A program made the position numbers and the translations under genes. The notes beneath the pieces are model-generated. The model made no database searches. It saw only the letters and a list, made by a program, of their open reading frames with translations, and was not told where the DNA came from. A stretch of DNA of 64,000 nucleotides from Dendrolimus kikuchii (Eukaryota > Arthropoda > Insecta > Lepidoptera > Lasiocampidae), in NCBI GenBank assembly GCA_019925095.2, contig CM034401.1, forward strand, positions 18,198,338-18,262,337, read 5' to 3'. Shown in pieces: positions 42,668-53,760 of this stretch; position 1 is the first letter of the stretch, and the number at the start of each line of letters is the position of its first letter.

Positions 42668-42885
42668 TTTATTTTTATTGCAGGAGTTCAGCAGACAGGC
42701 AGACGACTCACTTGATGGAAAGCGGTTATCATCGCCTATAGACATTTGCACCACCAAAAGTTCCACAAATGAGCTGCTGCTTTCTTAACGGAGACTGGAA
42801 CCTGGTCACTAATGGCGGAACACAACACAAGGTTGTAATGGCGGCATACTCTAGACCAGGTGTGGTCGCCATCCAGTCGAGTATA
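42668..42885 (-). repeat. B repeat, 5'-truncated (copy 8)
   Basis: It runs from ATTGCAGGAGTTCAGCAGAC to GCCATCCAGTCGAG and then stops, so the end distal to the A-rich tail is missing. Confidence 0.78.
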
Positions 42886-43584
42886 TAAAATGTTTGTTTG
42901 ATTATCATCTACTTTATTAATTCATTTTAAGCGTCAGTTTGCACTAGAATATTTATCCAAAATAAGAGACTACGACCTAGTTGTTAGTATATCACTAGCC
43001 TACGGTCTAATGTTGGTAATTGAAAATGTGCCCCTCAAAATTAATTTTAACAGGGTTCCGTGATTGAAACAGTCTGATAAACTATGTAGGTCTCTAGTTA
43101 ATGGGTTTTCATAAATTGCATCCAATAGATTGTAAATAAATATGCTCATCAATAATATTGAAATTGAATTATATTCCACTAAATAACCTGATGTTTCTGA
43201 GTCAGTGTGATATTGCAATTACACTATAACTATATGATAATATAGAGAATATAATATAGAGATAATATATATGAAATATATTTTGGTGATTGTATATTGT
43301 ATATCTTTTTATAGCTACATCTTGCAAATATTAGGAAAATTGATTTTGGTGAAATTCAAACTTTAATGAATGTCGTAATTGACCAGTACAAGTGCAAACG
43401 TATTGAGTGAAAGGCTTCTTGTAACATCTTAATTACAGTCGGCATTGGTCAGTAGGAAACTGGCTTTAATATGAAGTAACGTCTTCAGAGTCAACAGTAG
43501 TGTCTCAGATTTTCGAGCGTACCCTAAAACTATGGTAGATGTTACTACCAAACCTAAATATGTGTATTGTAGGTATACTCTATT
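42886..43584. other. Unassigned AT-rich stretch
   Basis: Nothing recognised. TATA-rich low-complexity sequence lies at about 43230-43310. Confidence 0.35.
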
Positions 43585-43863
43585 CTATTCTTGTTCGGCG
43601 ATGGCTCCAATGCTTTCTGCGTTTGTTTTGCCAGTGTCTGTGTAGCTAGCTACATTATAGATAAATATTATTGATCGATACTTTATATAAAGTAATACAA
43701 ATGTAGTATGAACAAGAGTTAGTAGGTAATTGACATTCACAGGACGATCACAATCTGAGGGTAAAATACCATATATTTTGAAAATAATATTGAGGCAATG
43801 AAAGAATATATTTTCCACTATTCCTTCGTCTAGACCACATTTGCACAGAGATATTCCGTACAC
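43585..43863 (-). pseudogene. LINE ORF C-terminal relic with CxC...HC motif
   Basis: The frame encodes LCKCGLDEGIVENIFFHCLN, then DRPVNVNYLLTLVHTTFVLL. The C-x-C...F-x-H-C pattern followed by NYLL is the region after the reverse transcriptase in Jockey/CR1-like LINEs (recalled family knowledge). It is open for about 90 codons, but no polymerase domain is attached. Confidence 0.55.
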
Positions 43864-44917
43864 ACGAAACCGCTGAAGATAAATGTATAATTTTGTTGCC
43901 TTCAGCTGTTGTGTGAAGGTTTGTTGAATAATAAATATGTACAGAAATTACATACGCTCACCTAAACTCATGTCCAAACATTATGCCCACCTTTCGCTTC
44001 AGAAGATATCTTGCAAATATCTTGAAACTAGTTCAATTAATCACACTCACCAAATTCAGTAATTTTCAGGGCGGCCGCCATTTAATATAAGTTCAGCAAT
44101 TCACTACACTTGCCAAAAATCCATTATTTCTATTTAACACCGCAAACGAATCCGACCTCAAAAATGGCGGCATCTTCCATCAACCAAAGAGAAATTGTGG
44201 GAACAGAGATAGATATATATACATACATACCAGTATAAAAAATAGAAGGAAATATATATGTATTAAGACTTGACTACATTAAATAATAAACAATTATAGA
44301 TGTGTTCATTGTTTAAAAAATAATGAACGTACTGAATTTCTAGGTGTATTAAGTATACAATGAGCAATTCGCTAAATTGGTTTAAATTTTCTAAAATAGA
44401 TATCCGAACTCTACTACACTCGGATTTCTTCGTTAATGAAACATACCGAATCTCGACAGGATAGTTTTTAATAACTGTAATGAAAGCTGCAAATATGATG
44501 CGAGGAAAACACACATTGCAATGGAGGCGTCGACGCATTTGGGATAGTGCTTAGTGTTAGAGCGAGAGAGTTTTGTGAAATAAAACTGGCCTGTAATAAA
44601 TAAACTTTAATAACTATCTTATTCTGGAAAATAATTCCAGTGTATACAGTATCAAGGTCTGTCTACGTCACTTGGAAAGTCGGAAGTAAATAATAATAAT
44701 ACTAATTAATAGCTAAAGTAAGCCACACACCTAAGTAACCCAAAACTTAATAAACTAAAATAAACCGAACAGTCAGGTTGATCTTTATTTTTTTGGTCAA
44801 AATTCGACTCTTGTAATAGGTATTTATAATATTTTAGGCAATCAATACATATATAATTTATTAAATTATATAAAAAGTCTGTTCATAATTATTTTTAATA
44901 ATTACATAATTTTGACT
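43864..44917. other. Unassigned stretch
   Basis: A short GC-rich run GGCGGCCGCCATT (about 44072) and AAAATGGCGGCATC (44160) stand out, but no exon or repeat is recognised. Confidence 0.3.
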
Positions 44918-45030
44918 GTTATGAATGTCAAAGAAGCAACTGAGGTGTGTAAGAATAAGCCTAAATGGCGCTCTGTTGATCGTGCCTACCCCGCAAGGGA
45001 ACTGGCGTGAAGTTATGTATGTATGTATGT
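44918..45030 (+). mobile_element. 5'-truncated RTE-like LINE (copy 6)
   Basis: Only the last 30 codons (MNVKEATEVCKN to ARELA) and the GTAT tail remain. ACTGT flanks both sides, too short to be sure of a duplication. Confidence 0.8.
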
Positions 45031-46372
45031 TAACTGTATTCATATTGATTGAATAAATGATTTAAACGGATAATCAAATTTAATCAATTTGGTTGAAAGT
45101 CACAAAACTGAAAGGTCACGACGGCATTCAATGACATTAAATGATTCAAATTTATGTTTATATCGATCTCTTTGATTGATTCACCGGAAATTGAACACCA
45201 ATGAACCGTCTGATATCAGCTTAAGTATTGATTTCTTTACTCATCGGACAGAGAAGTCCATTTACTTTGTTTCGCGGTAAAGACACAATATGATGATTCA
45301 AATAAAGAATATCGCTTTCCCTCTCACACGCACGGTTATCGTTGTACTTGTATTTTTTTTTATAAATTAAAACACATATAATTGCGAAAAATAAAGTAAG
45401 TTCTCTTACGTTCGATTCTGAAAGCTATGAATGAATCATAAACTCCTTGTTACTAATTCTTGCCTAGGTATCATTAGGACTATATAAGCGTTGTTAATTT
45501 TACTTGTCTTAGTTTTTCGTTTTATATTACTCATAACACAAGTGACTTGTACTATATATTGTTTTTTATGTAATTTAGAGTATATTTGTTTATTATCCTA
45601 AATAAATAAAATAAAATGTATAAGACTTGAATGTTGCTCTGCTGGACTATATTATGACTACTTTTTATTTACGTTCAAAATCGCTTCGCTCGCCTACTAT
45701 ATTTCAACCCGAAGTTACATTTCCCGCTGTGATACGAAACTCGATGTACGCTCACAGTCCGGACGGTGCATTAGTAAATTACCCACGTCCGCGAAGTCTG
45801 TACTTTTGTAACTTGGAATTTGTCGCTGGGTACCACAACACCGTGTGGATAATTTGCTTAATTTAATACAGTCTTTCAACGACAAATTTATTAAGAGCGG
45901 CTAGCAACGACTACAAGTCTTGCTTAATCTCGCATAGAATAGTTCATAATTCAAATTAACTATTGTTTAGGTTAATAAGGGGCTTGGATATTTTTTCGTT
46001 AAAAAAACAAAACTTGTGAATTTCCTCCTTCTCTAAAGTCGTTTATAAATCTATACCCACATATAGAAATAAAGTAGGTTACTCACAGCACCGCAACTAT
46101 TCCCCAGTCATTGCTCTTTATGTTTTTATTCCATTACCGTGGGCCGGGGCGCGAGTGTGCGCCACGCTTAACTCGCCCCCTGGCGGTTGTCGTTAACCTG
46201 ACTTATTGACGGAGGGTTACGCTTTTCAGCCGCTAACCATTTGTTTAAACCTTAGTGAAAGTTAGGTATTCTAAATATTTTATGTAAATACATAGTCATT
46301 TTAAATATATATATATACTGTGGGATTGTGGGACTGCGCGCGGATTTGGCTGCGCTACAATACCTATATATT
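45031..46372. other. Mostly unassigned stretch
   Basis: 45083-45240 is a diverged relative of 48310-48455 (CAATTTGGTTGAAAGTCAC against CAATTTAGTTAAAAATCAC). A GC-rich patch, GTGGGCCGGGGCGCGAG, is at about 46140. No gene recognised. Confidence 0.3.
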
Positions 46373-46716
46373 TAATATTTTCTTAAGTTTTCGCGACTTG
46401 TATACATAATAAAACTATGTTTTAAGCGCGGTAATTTATTTGATTTTGGTTATTCCGACGTTTCGGCCACTTTTCAGTGGCCGCGATTACGTAGAATAGA
46501 CTCTCATAGAGTAAATAATAACCATAAAAAAAATTTAAAGTAAATAGTTAAAATTAACAAGTTGGCGGTAGGCTAAATAAAACTTTAACAATACTCGTTG
46601 ACAATTGACATCTTTGTCTTCCATGATCACGGCCACTGAAAAGAAGCCGAAACTTCGGAATAACCAAAATGAAATAAATTATTGCGCTTAAAACCGTTAA
46701 AACTTACTTTTATTAT
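46373..46716 (-). mobile_element. Short Penelope-like element with inverted ends (copy 4)
   Basis: The left end carries the one-sided extension (CTTAAGTTTTCGCGAC) and an inverted terminal repeat with the hairpin. After a junction near 46498, untranslated sequence and the terminal repeat follow in the opposite orientation, ending TTAAAACTTACTTTTATTA. The right hairpin is decayed (AAAAGAAGCCGAAACTTCGG). No target duplication is recognisable. It is the oldest-looking of the four copies. Confidence 0.75.
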
Positions 46717-47039
46717 AACTTTTTCTCTATAAGGATTACGAGAAAAACACAGTGCTTTTTATTTAGAATTAAATTTCCTAAAAAATGTTTTTAGAACTGT
46801 TATCGTGTAAACGAAAAAAAGTTAGCTTCATACAATTTACATCGGAAAATGATAAATCATTGCTCGTCGTGTAGAGTTCAGATACTGATCTGTGTTTTGA
46901 GCAGGTTTTTATTTATCCCTAACAGTAAACTTTGAAATAACAGGACTTTAAAAAATAATTTTATTTTTTTTAGGACCGCCCTACATACATACATATTCAA
47001 TTACCACAACATATATTATAACATGGTAAGCAATGCTCG

Positions 47040-47175
47040 TCAATTCACTCACGGTGCAGTTAAAAATGACAATTTGTTGACATATTATGTTGTTCAATGT
47101 TCGCAATGCCTGTGTCATCGGCGCCTTATTCAGCAAGTTCGTCCTGCCGTTTGGTACTACGAGCATCGGTGGCTG
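47040..47175 (-). pseudogene. LINE ORF C-terminal relic
   Basis: The minus frame encodes MLVVPNGRTNLLNKAPMTQA and LRTLNNIICQQIVIF. The pattern RTxxLxxxPxxRALRxLN is a C-terminal motif of CR1/Jockey-like LINE proteins (recalled). An opposite-strand relic of the same block is at 47386-47520. Confidence 0.45.
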
Positions 47176-47385
47176 TAGATCTAGTGTTAAAAAGACTGAT
47201 CGCGGCCAATGATACGCGTGAGAAATTCACCCAATACTAAAATAGTATTTTATTTTATCAAAAGTAATGGGTATGAATAGTGGGATACTATAGGCTGGAA
47301 GTGAGGAAGAACTTACAGTTATTTATGTATATATTAAAATTGTTACGGGGTTTGATATCTAATCCCAGCATTTTGAGAAGTATAA

Positions 47386-47520
47386 ACTTGTATATACTTG
47401 ACAATTATACCCGCGGTAGACGACACAAGTCGTTCGCAGTACTAGCCAGTAGGAGTAATGTGCTTCTCCATGCGCCTCTAACCAGGGCTCTTCGGCTATT
47501 GAACCACATTTGTGAAGTGA
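47386..47520 (+). pseudogene. LINE ORF C-terminal relic, opposite strand
   Basis: The plus frame encodes RGRRHKSFAVLASRSNVLL, then HAPLTRALRLLNHICEV. It is homologous in pattern to 47040-47175, but in opposite orientation about 200 bp away. The B repeat copy 9 abuts it. Confidence 0.45.
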
Positions 47521-47523
47521 AAG

Positions 47524-47828
47524 TTATCCGTGCAGGAACGGAGAAAGAATGCAATTTCCTGCGGCCGGGCGGCCTGTCGTAAGAGGCGATAAAACAACCC
47601 ACAGCCAGGGGGTAGGGTATTTGCTCGACTGGATGGCGACCACCCCTGGTCTAGAGTATTCCGCCATAACAACCTTATGTTGTGTACCGGCATTAGTGAC
47701 CACGTTCCAGTCTCCTTTAAGAGAGCAGCAGCGCATTTGTAGCACCTTTAGTGTTGCAGATGTCCATAAGCGATGGTAACCGCTTTCCATCAAATGGGCC
47801 GTCTGCCTGTCTGCTGAACTCCTGCAAT
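47524..47828 (+). repeat. B repeat, full length, no A-tail (copy 9)
   Basis: It runs from TATCCGTGCAGGAACGGAG to CTCCTGCAATCAG. The A-rich tail seen in other copies is missing, which is informative about where the unit proper ends. Confidence 0.82.
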
Positions 47829-48494
47829 CAGTTTTAGATATAACCACGTGTCCCTTAGGGAAATTCAAAGAAACTGAGTGCGTTGAAGTGTATTACTAAC
47901 ACAATAGGCTAAATAATAAGGTGCTTATATTGTCGCTTTAGTTGTATGAATGATATGACATTGTAATTGAATAAATTAAATAAATAAACAAAAAATATAT
48001 AAAAAAAAAAAAAATAATATTGGGCAATTTAAATTCTAACAAAGTCAACCATACTTTGTTCCATTAGGCGCTATCATATGGATCTCAAATAAAGTGCTTT
48101 AGAAATGACAGAATTGATTCAACTTTAATAGATTTGTATCTGTCTCATTATTACTGTGTTGTTTCCAATAAATAACACAAATGGACGACATTAGCAGGCG
48201 TCTGTCTGTACACAGTTACACCTGAGACTTTAAAGGGTGAGTTTAAAGTTGTTTTGAGTACATTGCTCGTTTTGTTTGATATTCTAACAACGCTGATATT
48301 AGACGAATCAACCAAATGGAATCAATTTAGTTAAAAATCACAGAATTTAAAAGACACGACGATATTTAATAACATTGAATATTTCGATCACTTTGGTGGA
48401 TTCATATAATTGAAAGACGAATGAAGCTTCTAATATTTGCTTAATAGTTCAAACGCTTTTGTTATTATACATTAATTAAATTGTAATATAATAT
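47829..48494. other. Unassigned AT-rich stretch
   Basis: It contains an A-rich run at about 47998-48016 and the diverged repeat unit 48310-48455. No gene recognised. Confidence 0.35.
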
Positions 48495-48981
48495 GGTTAC
48501 GACCTCGATGCCGACAAAGACAAATTCAAACCTGCATACCTGTAGAAATACATTTTATTACCTTTCGGAATTTGGACATTTTGTTTACTTTGTGTTTAAA
48601 ATTTGTGATTAGAAAACAGCCCATTGTGTATTGTAATCTTTTATGGCAGTCATTAACCAGGTGTGTCGTATTTAAAGTACAAACTGATTCTAGGAAATTC
48701 GGTCCACGCGGCCGGGCAGACATGTTGCATCTGTGCAGTATAAAGAAATGCCTCGATTGAGGGACGAGGCAGTCTAGTGATAACCACGAGCGAAACAAGC
48801 CTTGTGTACATTCGATAATCTATTTAGTGACGGACTTTGCGCGTGTTATTGAATTACGATCTTCTGCATTACGTTTGGATGTGTTGCGTTCGGTTATATT
48901 TGTACCTGTGTTATACATGTATGTATAGTTCTAATAAACTCTATAATAATTCCAACGGCATTTTAATTCGAGTCCGTAACA
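48495..48981 (+). mobile_element. Solo LTR 4
   Basis: This 487-bp LTR begins GGTTACGACC (first T of TGTTACG changed) and ends GTCCGTAACA. ATAT flanks it at 48491-48494 and 48982-48985. TATA box TATAAAG is near 48739; AATAAA lies in TTCTAATAAACTC. Confidence 0.83.
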
Positions 48982-49157
48982 ATATTTAAATTAAGGATTA
49001 ATTTCAAATATTTTTGTTCTACTCAATGTCACATTCTTAGTTGTTGCTATCGGGGTGGTTTTAGGAGTTGTATTATTTAAAAAGAAATGAAATTTCATAT
49101 AAAACGTGTGAATATGATATACAATATGTTCATCAACTTATAAGAGTGACAATGAAT

Positions 49158-49463
49158 TTTTTTTTATTGCATGAGTTCAGCAGACATGCCCACTTGATGG
49201 CAAGCGGTTACCATCGCCTACGAACATTTGCAACATCAAAGATGCTACAAGTGCGCTGCTGCTCTCTTAAGGGAGACTGGAACCTGGTCACTAATGCCGG
49301 AACACAACTCAAGGTTGTTATGGCGACATACTTTAGACCAGGTGTGGTAGCCATCCAGTCGGGCAAATGCCCTACGACCTGGCTAAGGGTTATTTTGTCG
49401 CCTCTTATGACAGGCCGCCCGGCCGCAGGAAATTGTATTCTTTCTCCGTTCCTGCACAGATGA
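49158..49463 (-). repeat. B repeat, near full length (copy 10)
   Basis: It runs from the T-run and ATTGCATGAGTTCAGCAGAC to TCCGTTCCTGCACAG. A 10-bp gap is present in the AGACAGGCAGACGG block. Confidence 0.82.
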
Positions 49464-50019
49464 TTATTTATTGAAAACTTAAATAAGAATTCTTGGCTTT
49501 AGTATGTATTCTAATATTAGTGCACAATTTCAACTTTATCCTTGTGATTGATCTTTTTAGAGGCATGTCATATTATAATTTATTTTTGTATAGTTGTAAA
49601 GTGATTTAGAGAAGCTCGAAACACATAAAATGCATCATTGTACTTTTACTGTAACTGATTTCGAAATATTTTACATTCCAATCGAACATTTGACTATATT
49701 AATAAGTAATTGATTATTATAAAAAAGCCACTCCAAATATTGTTGTTAACATATTCATCGCTACATTACCAAACATTCCCGAATAACCCAAATTTCTAAA
49801 TTGTTTACAGCGTACACAAACAAAATATGGACACTGACCGACATCATTCGAGATTCCCGAGAATATTATAACAAGCCGGCGATGTATAGCCACCCACGCG
49901 AGTTCGTCGGAAACTTTTCCTTATTACTGTTTGGGATTTAGTTTAACTTGGATGGATACGATCTTCCCTGCCTTGACATTTCTGCTGACAAACTATAGGT
50001 CCATATTGTACATACAATT
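49464..50019. other. Unassigned stretch
   Basis: Nothing recognised. Confidence 0.35.
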
Positions 50020-50255
50020 TAAAGTCTGTGTAGCCATGGCACCACCGCCAGGCCTTGGTAGAAGTGGTAGTCCCTAAAAATGCTGGCTTGACATCGTGAA
50101 AAATGGCATGCGTACCAATGGTCTTAAAACAAAAACAATGTTAAAGATCGCACTAAGTGAAGAAGAAAAAGTAGGAAAGCGGATTCCGGACTCTTAAGTG
50201 AACACTCCAAACTCAATAGGAATGTAACGCTCGGATAATGATGATGATTTTTATC
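50020..50255 (+). pseudogene. LINE ORF C-terminal relic with (GAT)n tail
   Basis: The plus strand encodes, with stops, RRPGLGRSGSP, KCWLDIVKNGMRTNGLKTK and related text, a decayed form of the GRPxxRWxDxVKxDM block of RTE-like LINEs. It ends with GATAATGATGATGA, a short GAT-type tail. Family placement is inference. Confidence 0.45.
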
Positions 50256-51829
50256 TTAGTTAAGTATTAATTACCAATAGTACCTAGTTAGTACTGTTAA
50301 TAGGATTTGATTTTGTGTGCTATAATTGGCACAAAGTAATTGTTACCTTGTTATTTGTTTTTAAATGACGACAAATTTTGAACCGCAAACAAATTTACTG
50401 TAGAAATATTTATATTTTATCAGATGAAAGTTTTAATTATTATTTTAATAAATGTTTCCATACATAGCTATCAGCATAGTATAGGTATTAGCTTCTTTAT
50501 TTTTGCCAATAAAATTCTTTATTGAATTAATTTCTTTTAAGAGCCAATATTTATAAACGTTTAATACCCTAAAAGATAGATAGATAGATCACAAGTTCAA
50601 GCTTAAGGAAATGCAATAAAATAAACTGTCACTTTTTCAATTTTGCTATGACAGGGACAGTATAATTGACGCCTCCCTTCTTAGAGCAAAACTAGACGGA
50701 AACCGCATTGCTTGAAGGGCTCCCATATTGAAATATGATAGGGTCCCAGCTGCGTGTCTACCAACACTAATTTGAGCGTTTAATCGACCGCCGCAGACTT
50801 GTCGTGATGTCCCTTGTGGAATGGGGCCGGCTTTGATAATGTAGAGTTTTTGTATGCAACAATGTTTGAAATTTTACCATGTCTCTAAAAATCATGAACG
50901 ATATTTTTAATAATAACTTTTATTTGTTATCTAAGTCCATAAGAGAGGCCTTATTTGCTTTCGTACACGTAAAAATGCCCTTACTTGCCTTTTGGTAGTT
51001 GATTAATTGATAGATTTTAAAAAACAACTTTAATACAATTTGTTTGAAGAAGACCTGTTAACTAGTTATTAAGAAATGTGGTACTTTCAAATTACGTGTT
51101 TATAGTGTTGGTTAAAAACAATCGCTCATACCAATAATTCAGAAAGAATTTATATTACTCACATATTTTATATAGATACATTAGTGCTACTATATTATAA
51201 GTTGAAGTTGAAGCGTCAAGAGTGCTGTAATATCAGGATTTCTTCCCAGTTTGGGCTTTCGGGTTTTCCACCTACAGTTAAAGTTTTTTTTTTCTTAGTA
51301 CTTGTGGGACGGAAATAAAGAACAAAACCAATTAATGTTCCTCATCTCTAGAATCTTTCACTACTTAGTTTTTATTACTGAAAATAAGCGTTTCGCGAAA
51401 AACCAAATTTAATCTTTTACTAAGAAGTACTAAGAATAATCCTACAAATAAACTTATGAATGATATTTTAGTACACGAGATTTATTATGAAAATCAGCAT
51501 CGAATTTTAGCTTTAATATTCAAGAAAAAATATTCCGCGCCAAAGGAAACTCAGTTATGTTTTTTTGATTGCCTAGTGTACGGTATACGAATACAAAATA
51601 GGGTAAAAAATCAAAAACAAACTTGGTGTAGATCAAAGCGTTGTTTTAATGTAAAAAGGTGTGTGTTTTATCAATATTCCATCAACTTCTAAAGTAATAA
51701 GTTTTCTTCGGGGCAAAATATAAAGATAAGGCGTGGGACGTAAATGTAATTTATCCTAAAATTATGTATAGCGTATTTTGCTGTCGTGTAATCATACGCA
51801 AAGAGAAATAATATTTTTTTTATTGAAAA
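50256..51829. other. Mostly unassigned stretch
   Basis: A moderately GC-rich patch at 50660-50830 (CCGCCGCAGACTTGTCG) is unidentified. The 78-codon frame at 51456-51692 lacks family features. Confidence 0.3.
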
Positions 51830-52136
51830 CTAGCTGATGCCCGCGACTTCGTCCGCGTAATTAAAGTTTTTTTGTACTAGTCCATGGGAACTCTTTATTT
51901 TTTCGGGTTCAAAAGTATCCTATATGTTGACCAGGGATATAAGCTACCACCATACAAAATTTCATTTAAACGGTCCAGTCGTTTCGGAGATTAGCCCGTA
52001 CAAACAGACAAACAGAGAAACAAAAAATTTGAAAAAAATCTAAATTAGTTCTATTTCACTTCCTACATTCCCCTGACTCGGTTTTTAGCAAATTTTTTTC
52101 ATTTTATAGAAATTCGACAGTTTTATTATATGCATA
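51830..52136 (-). mobile_element. Helitron-like element (second subfamily), inverted copy
   Basis: It is the reverse complement of 22136-22444: plus strand CTAGCTGATGCCCGCGACTT, GACCAGGGATATAAGC, CGTTTCGGAGATTAGCC and CCCCTGACTCGGTTTT. It is a same-length copy with clear CTAG border and A before it. Confidence 0.62.
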
Positions 52137-52227
52137 GGATATTCAAATGTAGGCTTCGGCAATTTTCACATCACTTTCTTTTGAACACTATCTCATTTTA
52201 TCGCATAAAATGAAAGAAAGAAAAACT

Positions 52228-52440
52228 TTATTTGAAGAAATAATGACGTAATTACATTCCTTATACTTCATTATACACAAAGCATATTTTGAGAATTTGT
52301 ACGCCGCATTTTCAGCAAACGAGGTTTGCACTCAGCATATTGCTTTGCCGGAATTATATCCGATACAACGCTGATTTTCAGTGCAAGCCTTCCTTTTGGC
52401 GTAAGACCATAACGACCCAATTTTGGTAAATAATCTATAT
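52228..52440 (+). repeat. N repeat with nested hairpin (copy 2)
   Basis: Flank TTTGTACGCCGCATTTTCAG, then outer arms GAGGTTTGCACT (52321-52332) and AGTGCAAGCCTT (52380-52391), enclosing TTTGCCGGA and TCCGATACA. It is close to 60500-60690. Confidence 0.7.
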
Positions 52441-52763
52441 AAATATAAAAGAAAGTCGTATTAGTTACACTATTTATAACTCAAGAACGGCTATACCGAT
52501 TTGGCTGAAAATTGGTGGGGAGGTAGCTTAGAACCAGGAAACGGACATAGGATACTTTGTATCCCTATGGAACCGGTAGGTGGCGCTGAGATCGGGTTCT
52601 AGAATCCTCCTAATCACCGGGAGCGATTTTGGTGATTTTGTTTTTGTGTGTTTGATTGGGCCCGGATGGTTTAAATCTACAATTGGAACCGGTAGGTAGC
52701 GCTGGGATCGGGTCCCAGATTTTTATTTTTTCAGAGCAGGACAACGTCTGCTGGAGCCGCTAG
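52437..52763 (+). mobile_element. Helitron-like element with two internal repeats
   Basis: It starts TCTATATAAATATAAAAG and has TACACTATTTATAACTC, AAGAACGGCTATACCG, GACATAGGATACTTTG and ends CAACGTCTGCTGGAGC then CGCTAG and T. GGAACCGGTAGGTGGCGCTG and GGAACCGGTAGGTAGCGCTG are an internal direct repeat about 115 bp apart. Confidence 0.55.
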
Positions 52764-52870
52764 TAATTAGTAAAACTAATTCTACTTATGTAAAATGCAT
52801 CTAGTTAATTCTATAACGACGAAGAACGTAGCAAAATACAAAGAACGCGTATTATCCCAGTAGTGGTATA

Positions 52871-52935
52871 ATTTCGCCACCTTGACTACATACCTAACCC
52901 GTGGTGGGTTAGGTATGTAGTCAAGGTGGCGAAAT
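52871..52935. repeat. Perfect hairpin, 30-bp arms, 5-base loop
   Basis: Arms 52871-52900 and 52906-52935 are exact reverse complements. A further partial copy of the arm (TTCGCCACCTTGACTA) lies at about 53114. Confidence 0.95.
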
Positions 52936-53468
52936 CCGTCAGCGGGGGAACTCCATACAACCCTCATTATTTCACATTTTAAATAGTTGAGACAACAAAA
53001 ATCAGTTAAGCTGAGACACCATTGAATTCTGTCTTCGTATTGTAGTTTGCGTTAAATTCCGTTTAAAAAGGTTAAAAAACCAGCGGTGTACGAACTTACT
53101 CCATTGACCGACTTCGCCACCTTGACTATACCGAAATGTGCACTGGTGAAGTTCTGTGAAATGCCTCGAGTGAAATAGACATTTCAGAGATGGGAGACAG
53201 AAATAAGCTACCATTTTTTTTATTTGATTATAATAAGATGCGAAACCAATTTTAGTGGAGTTAATTGTCATGAGTATCATAAAATAGCAATTAGAAAGAA
53301 ATAGAGAGCAAGAGAGAGTAATGTGCCTATTATAAAATAATACTCTCCATTTAAGTGCGCTGAATTTTATTTTACTTAAATTTCAACTGGGAAATGATAT
53401 ACCATATGTTCATATTGTTAATTCAATGTAATGAACATTATTGTTATCGGAAATACTTTAACTTAATT

Positions 53469-53760
53469 TCCTGCGGCCAGGCGGCCTGTCGTAAGAGGCG
53501 ACAAAACAACCCACAGCCAGGTGGTAGGGCATTTGCCCGACTGGATGGCTACCACCCCTGGTCTAAAGCATGTCGCCATAACAACCTTAAGTTGTGTTCC
53601 GACATTAGTGACCAGGTTCCAGTTTCCCTTAAGAGAGCAGCAGCGCATTTGTTGCACCTTTGGTGTTGCAAATGTCCATAGGCGATGGTAACCGCTTTTC
53701 ATCAAGTGGGCCGTCTGCCTGTCTGCTGAACTCCTGCAATAAAAAAAAATAAAAAAAAAA
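53469..53760 (+). repeat. B repeat, 5'-truncated (copy 11)
   Basis: It starts at TTTCCTGCGGCCAGGCGG, so the first about 35 bp are missing. It ends CTCCTGCAATAAAAAAAA with a longer A-rich tail. Confidence 0.8.
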
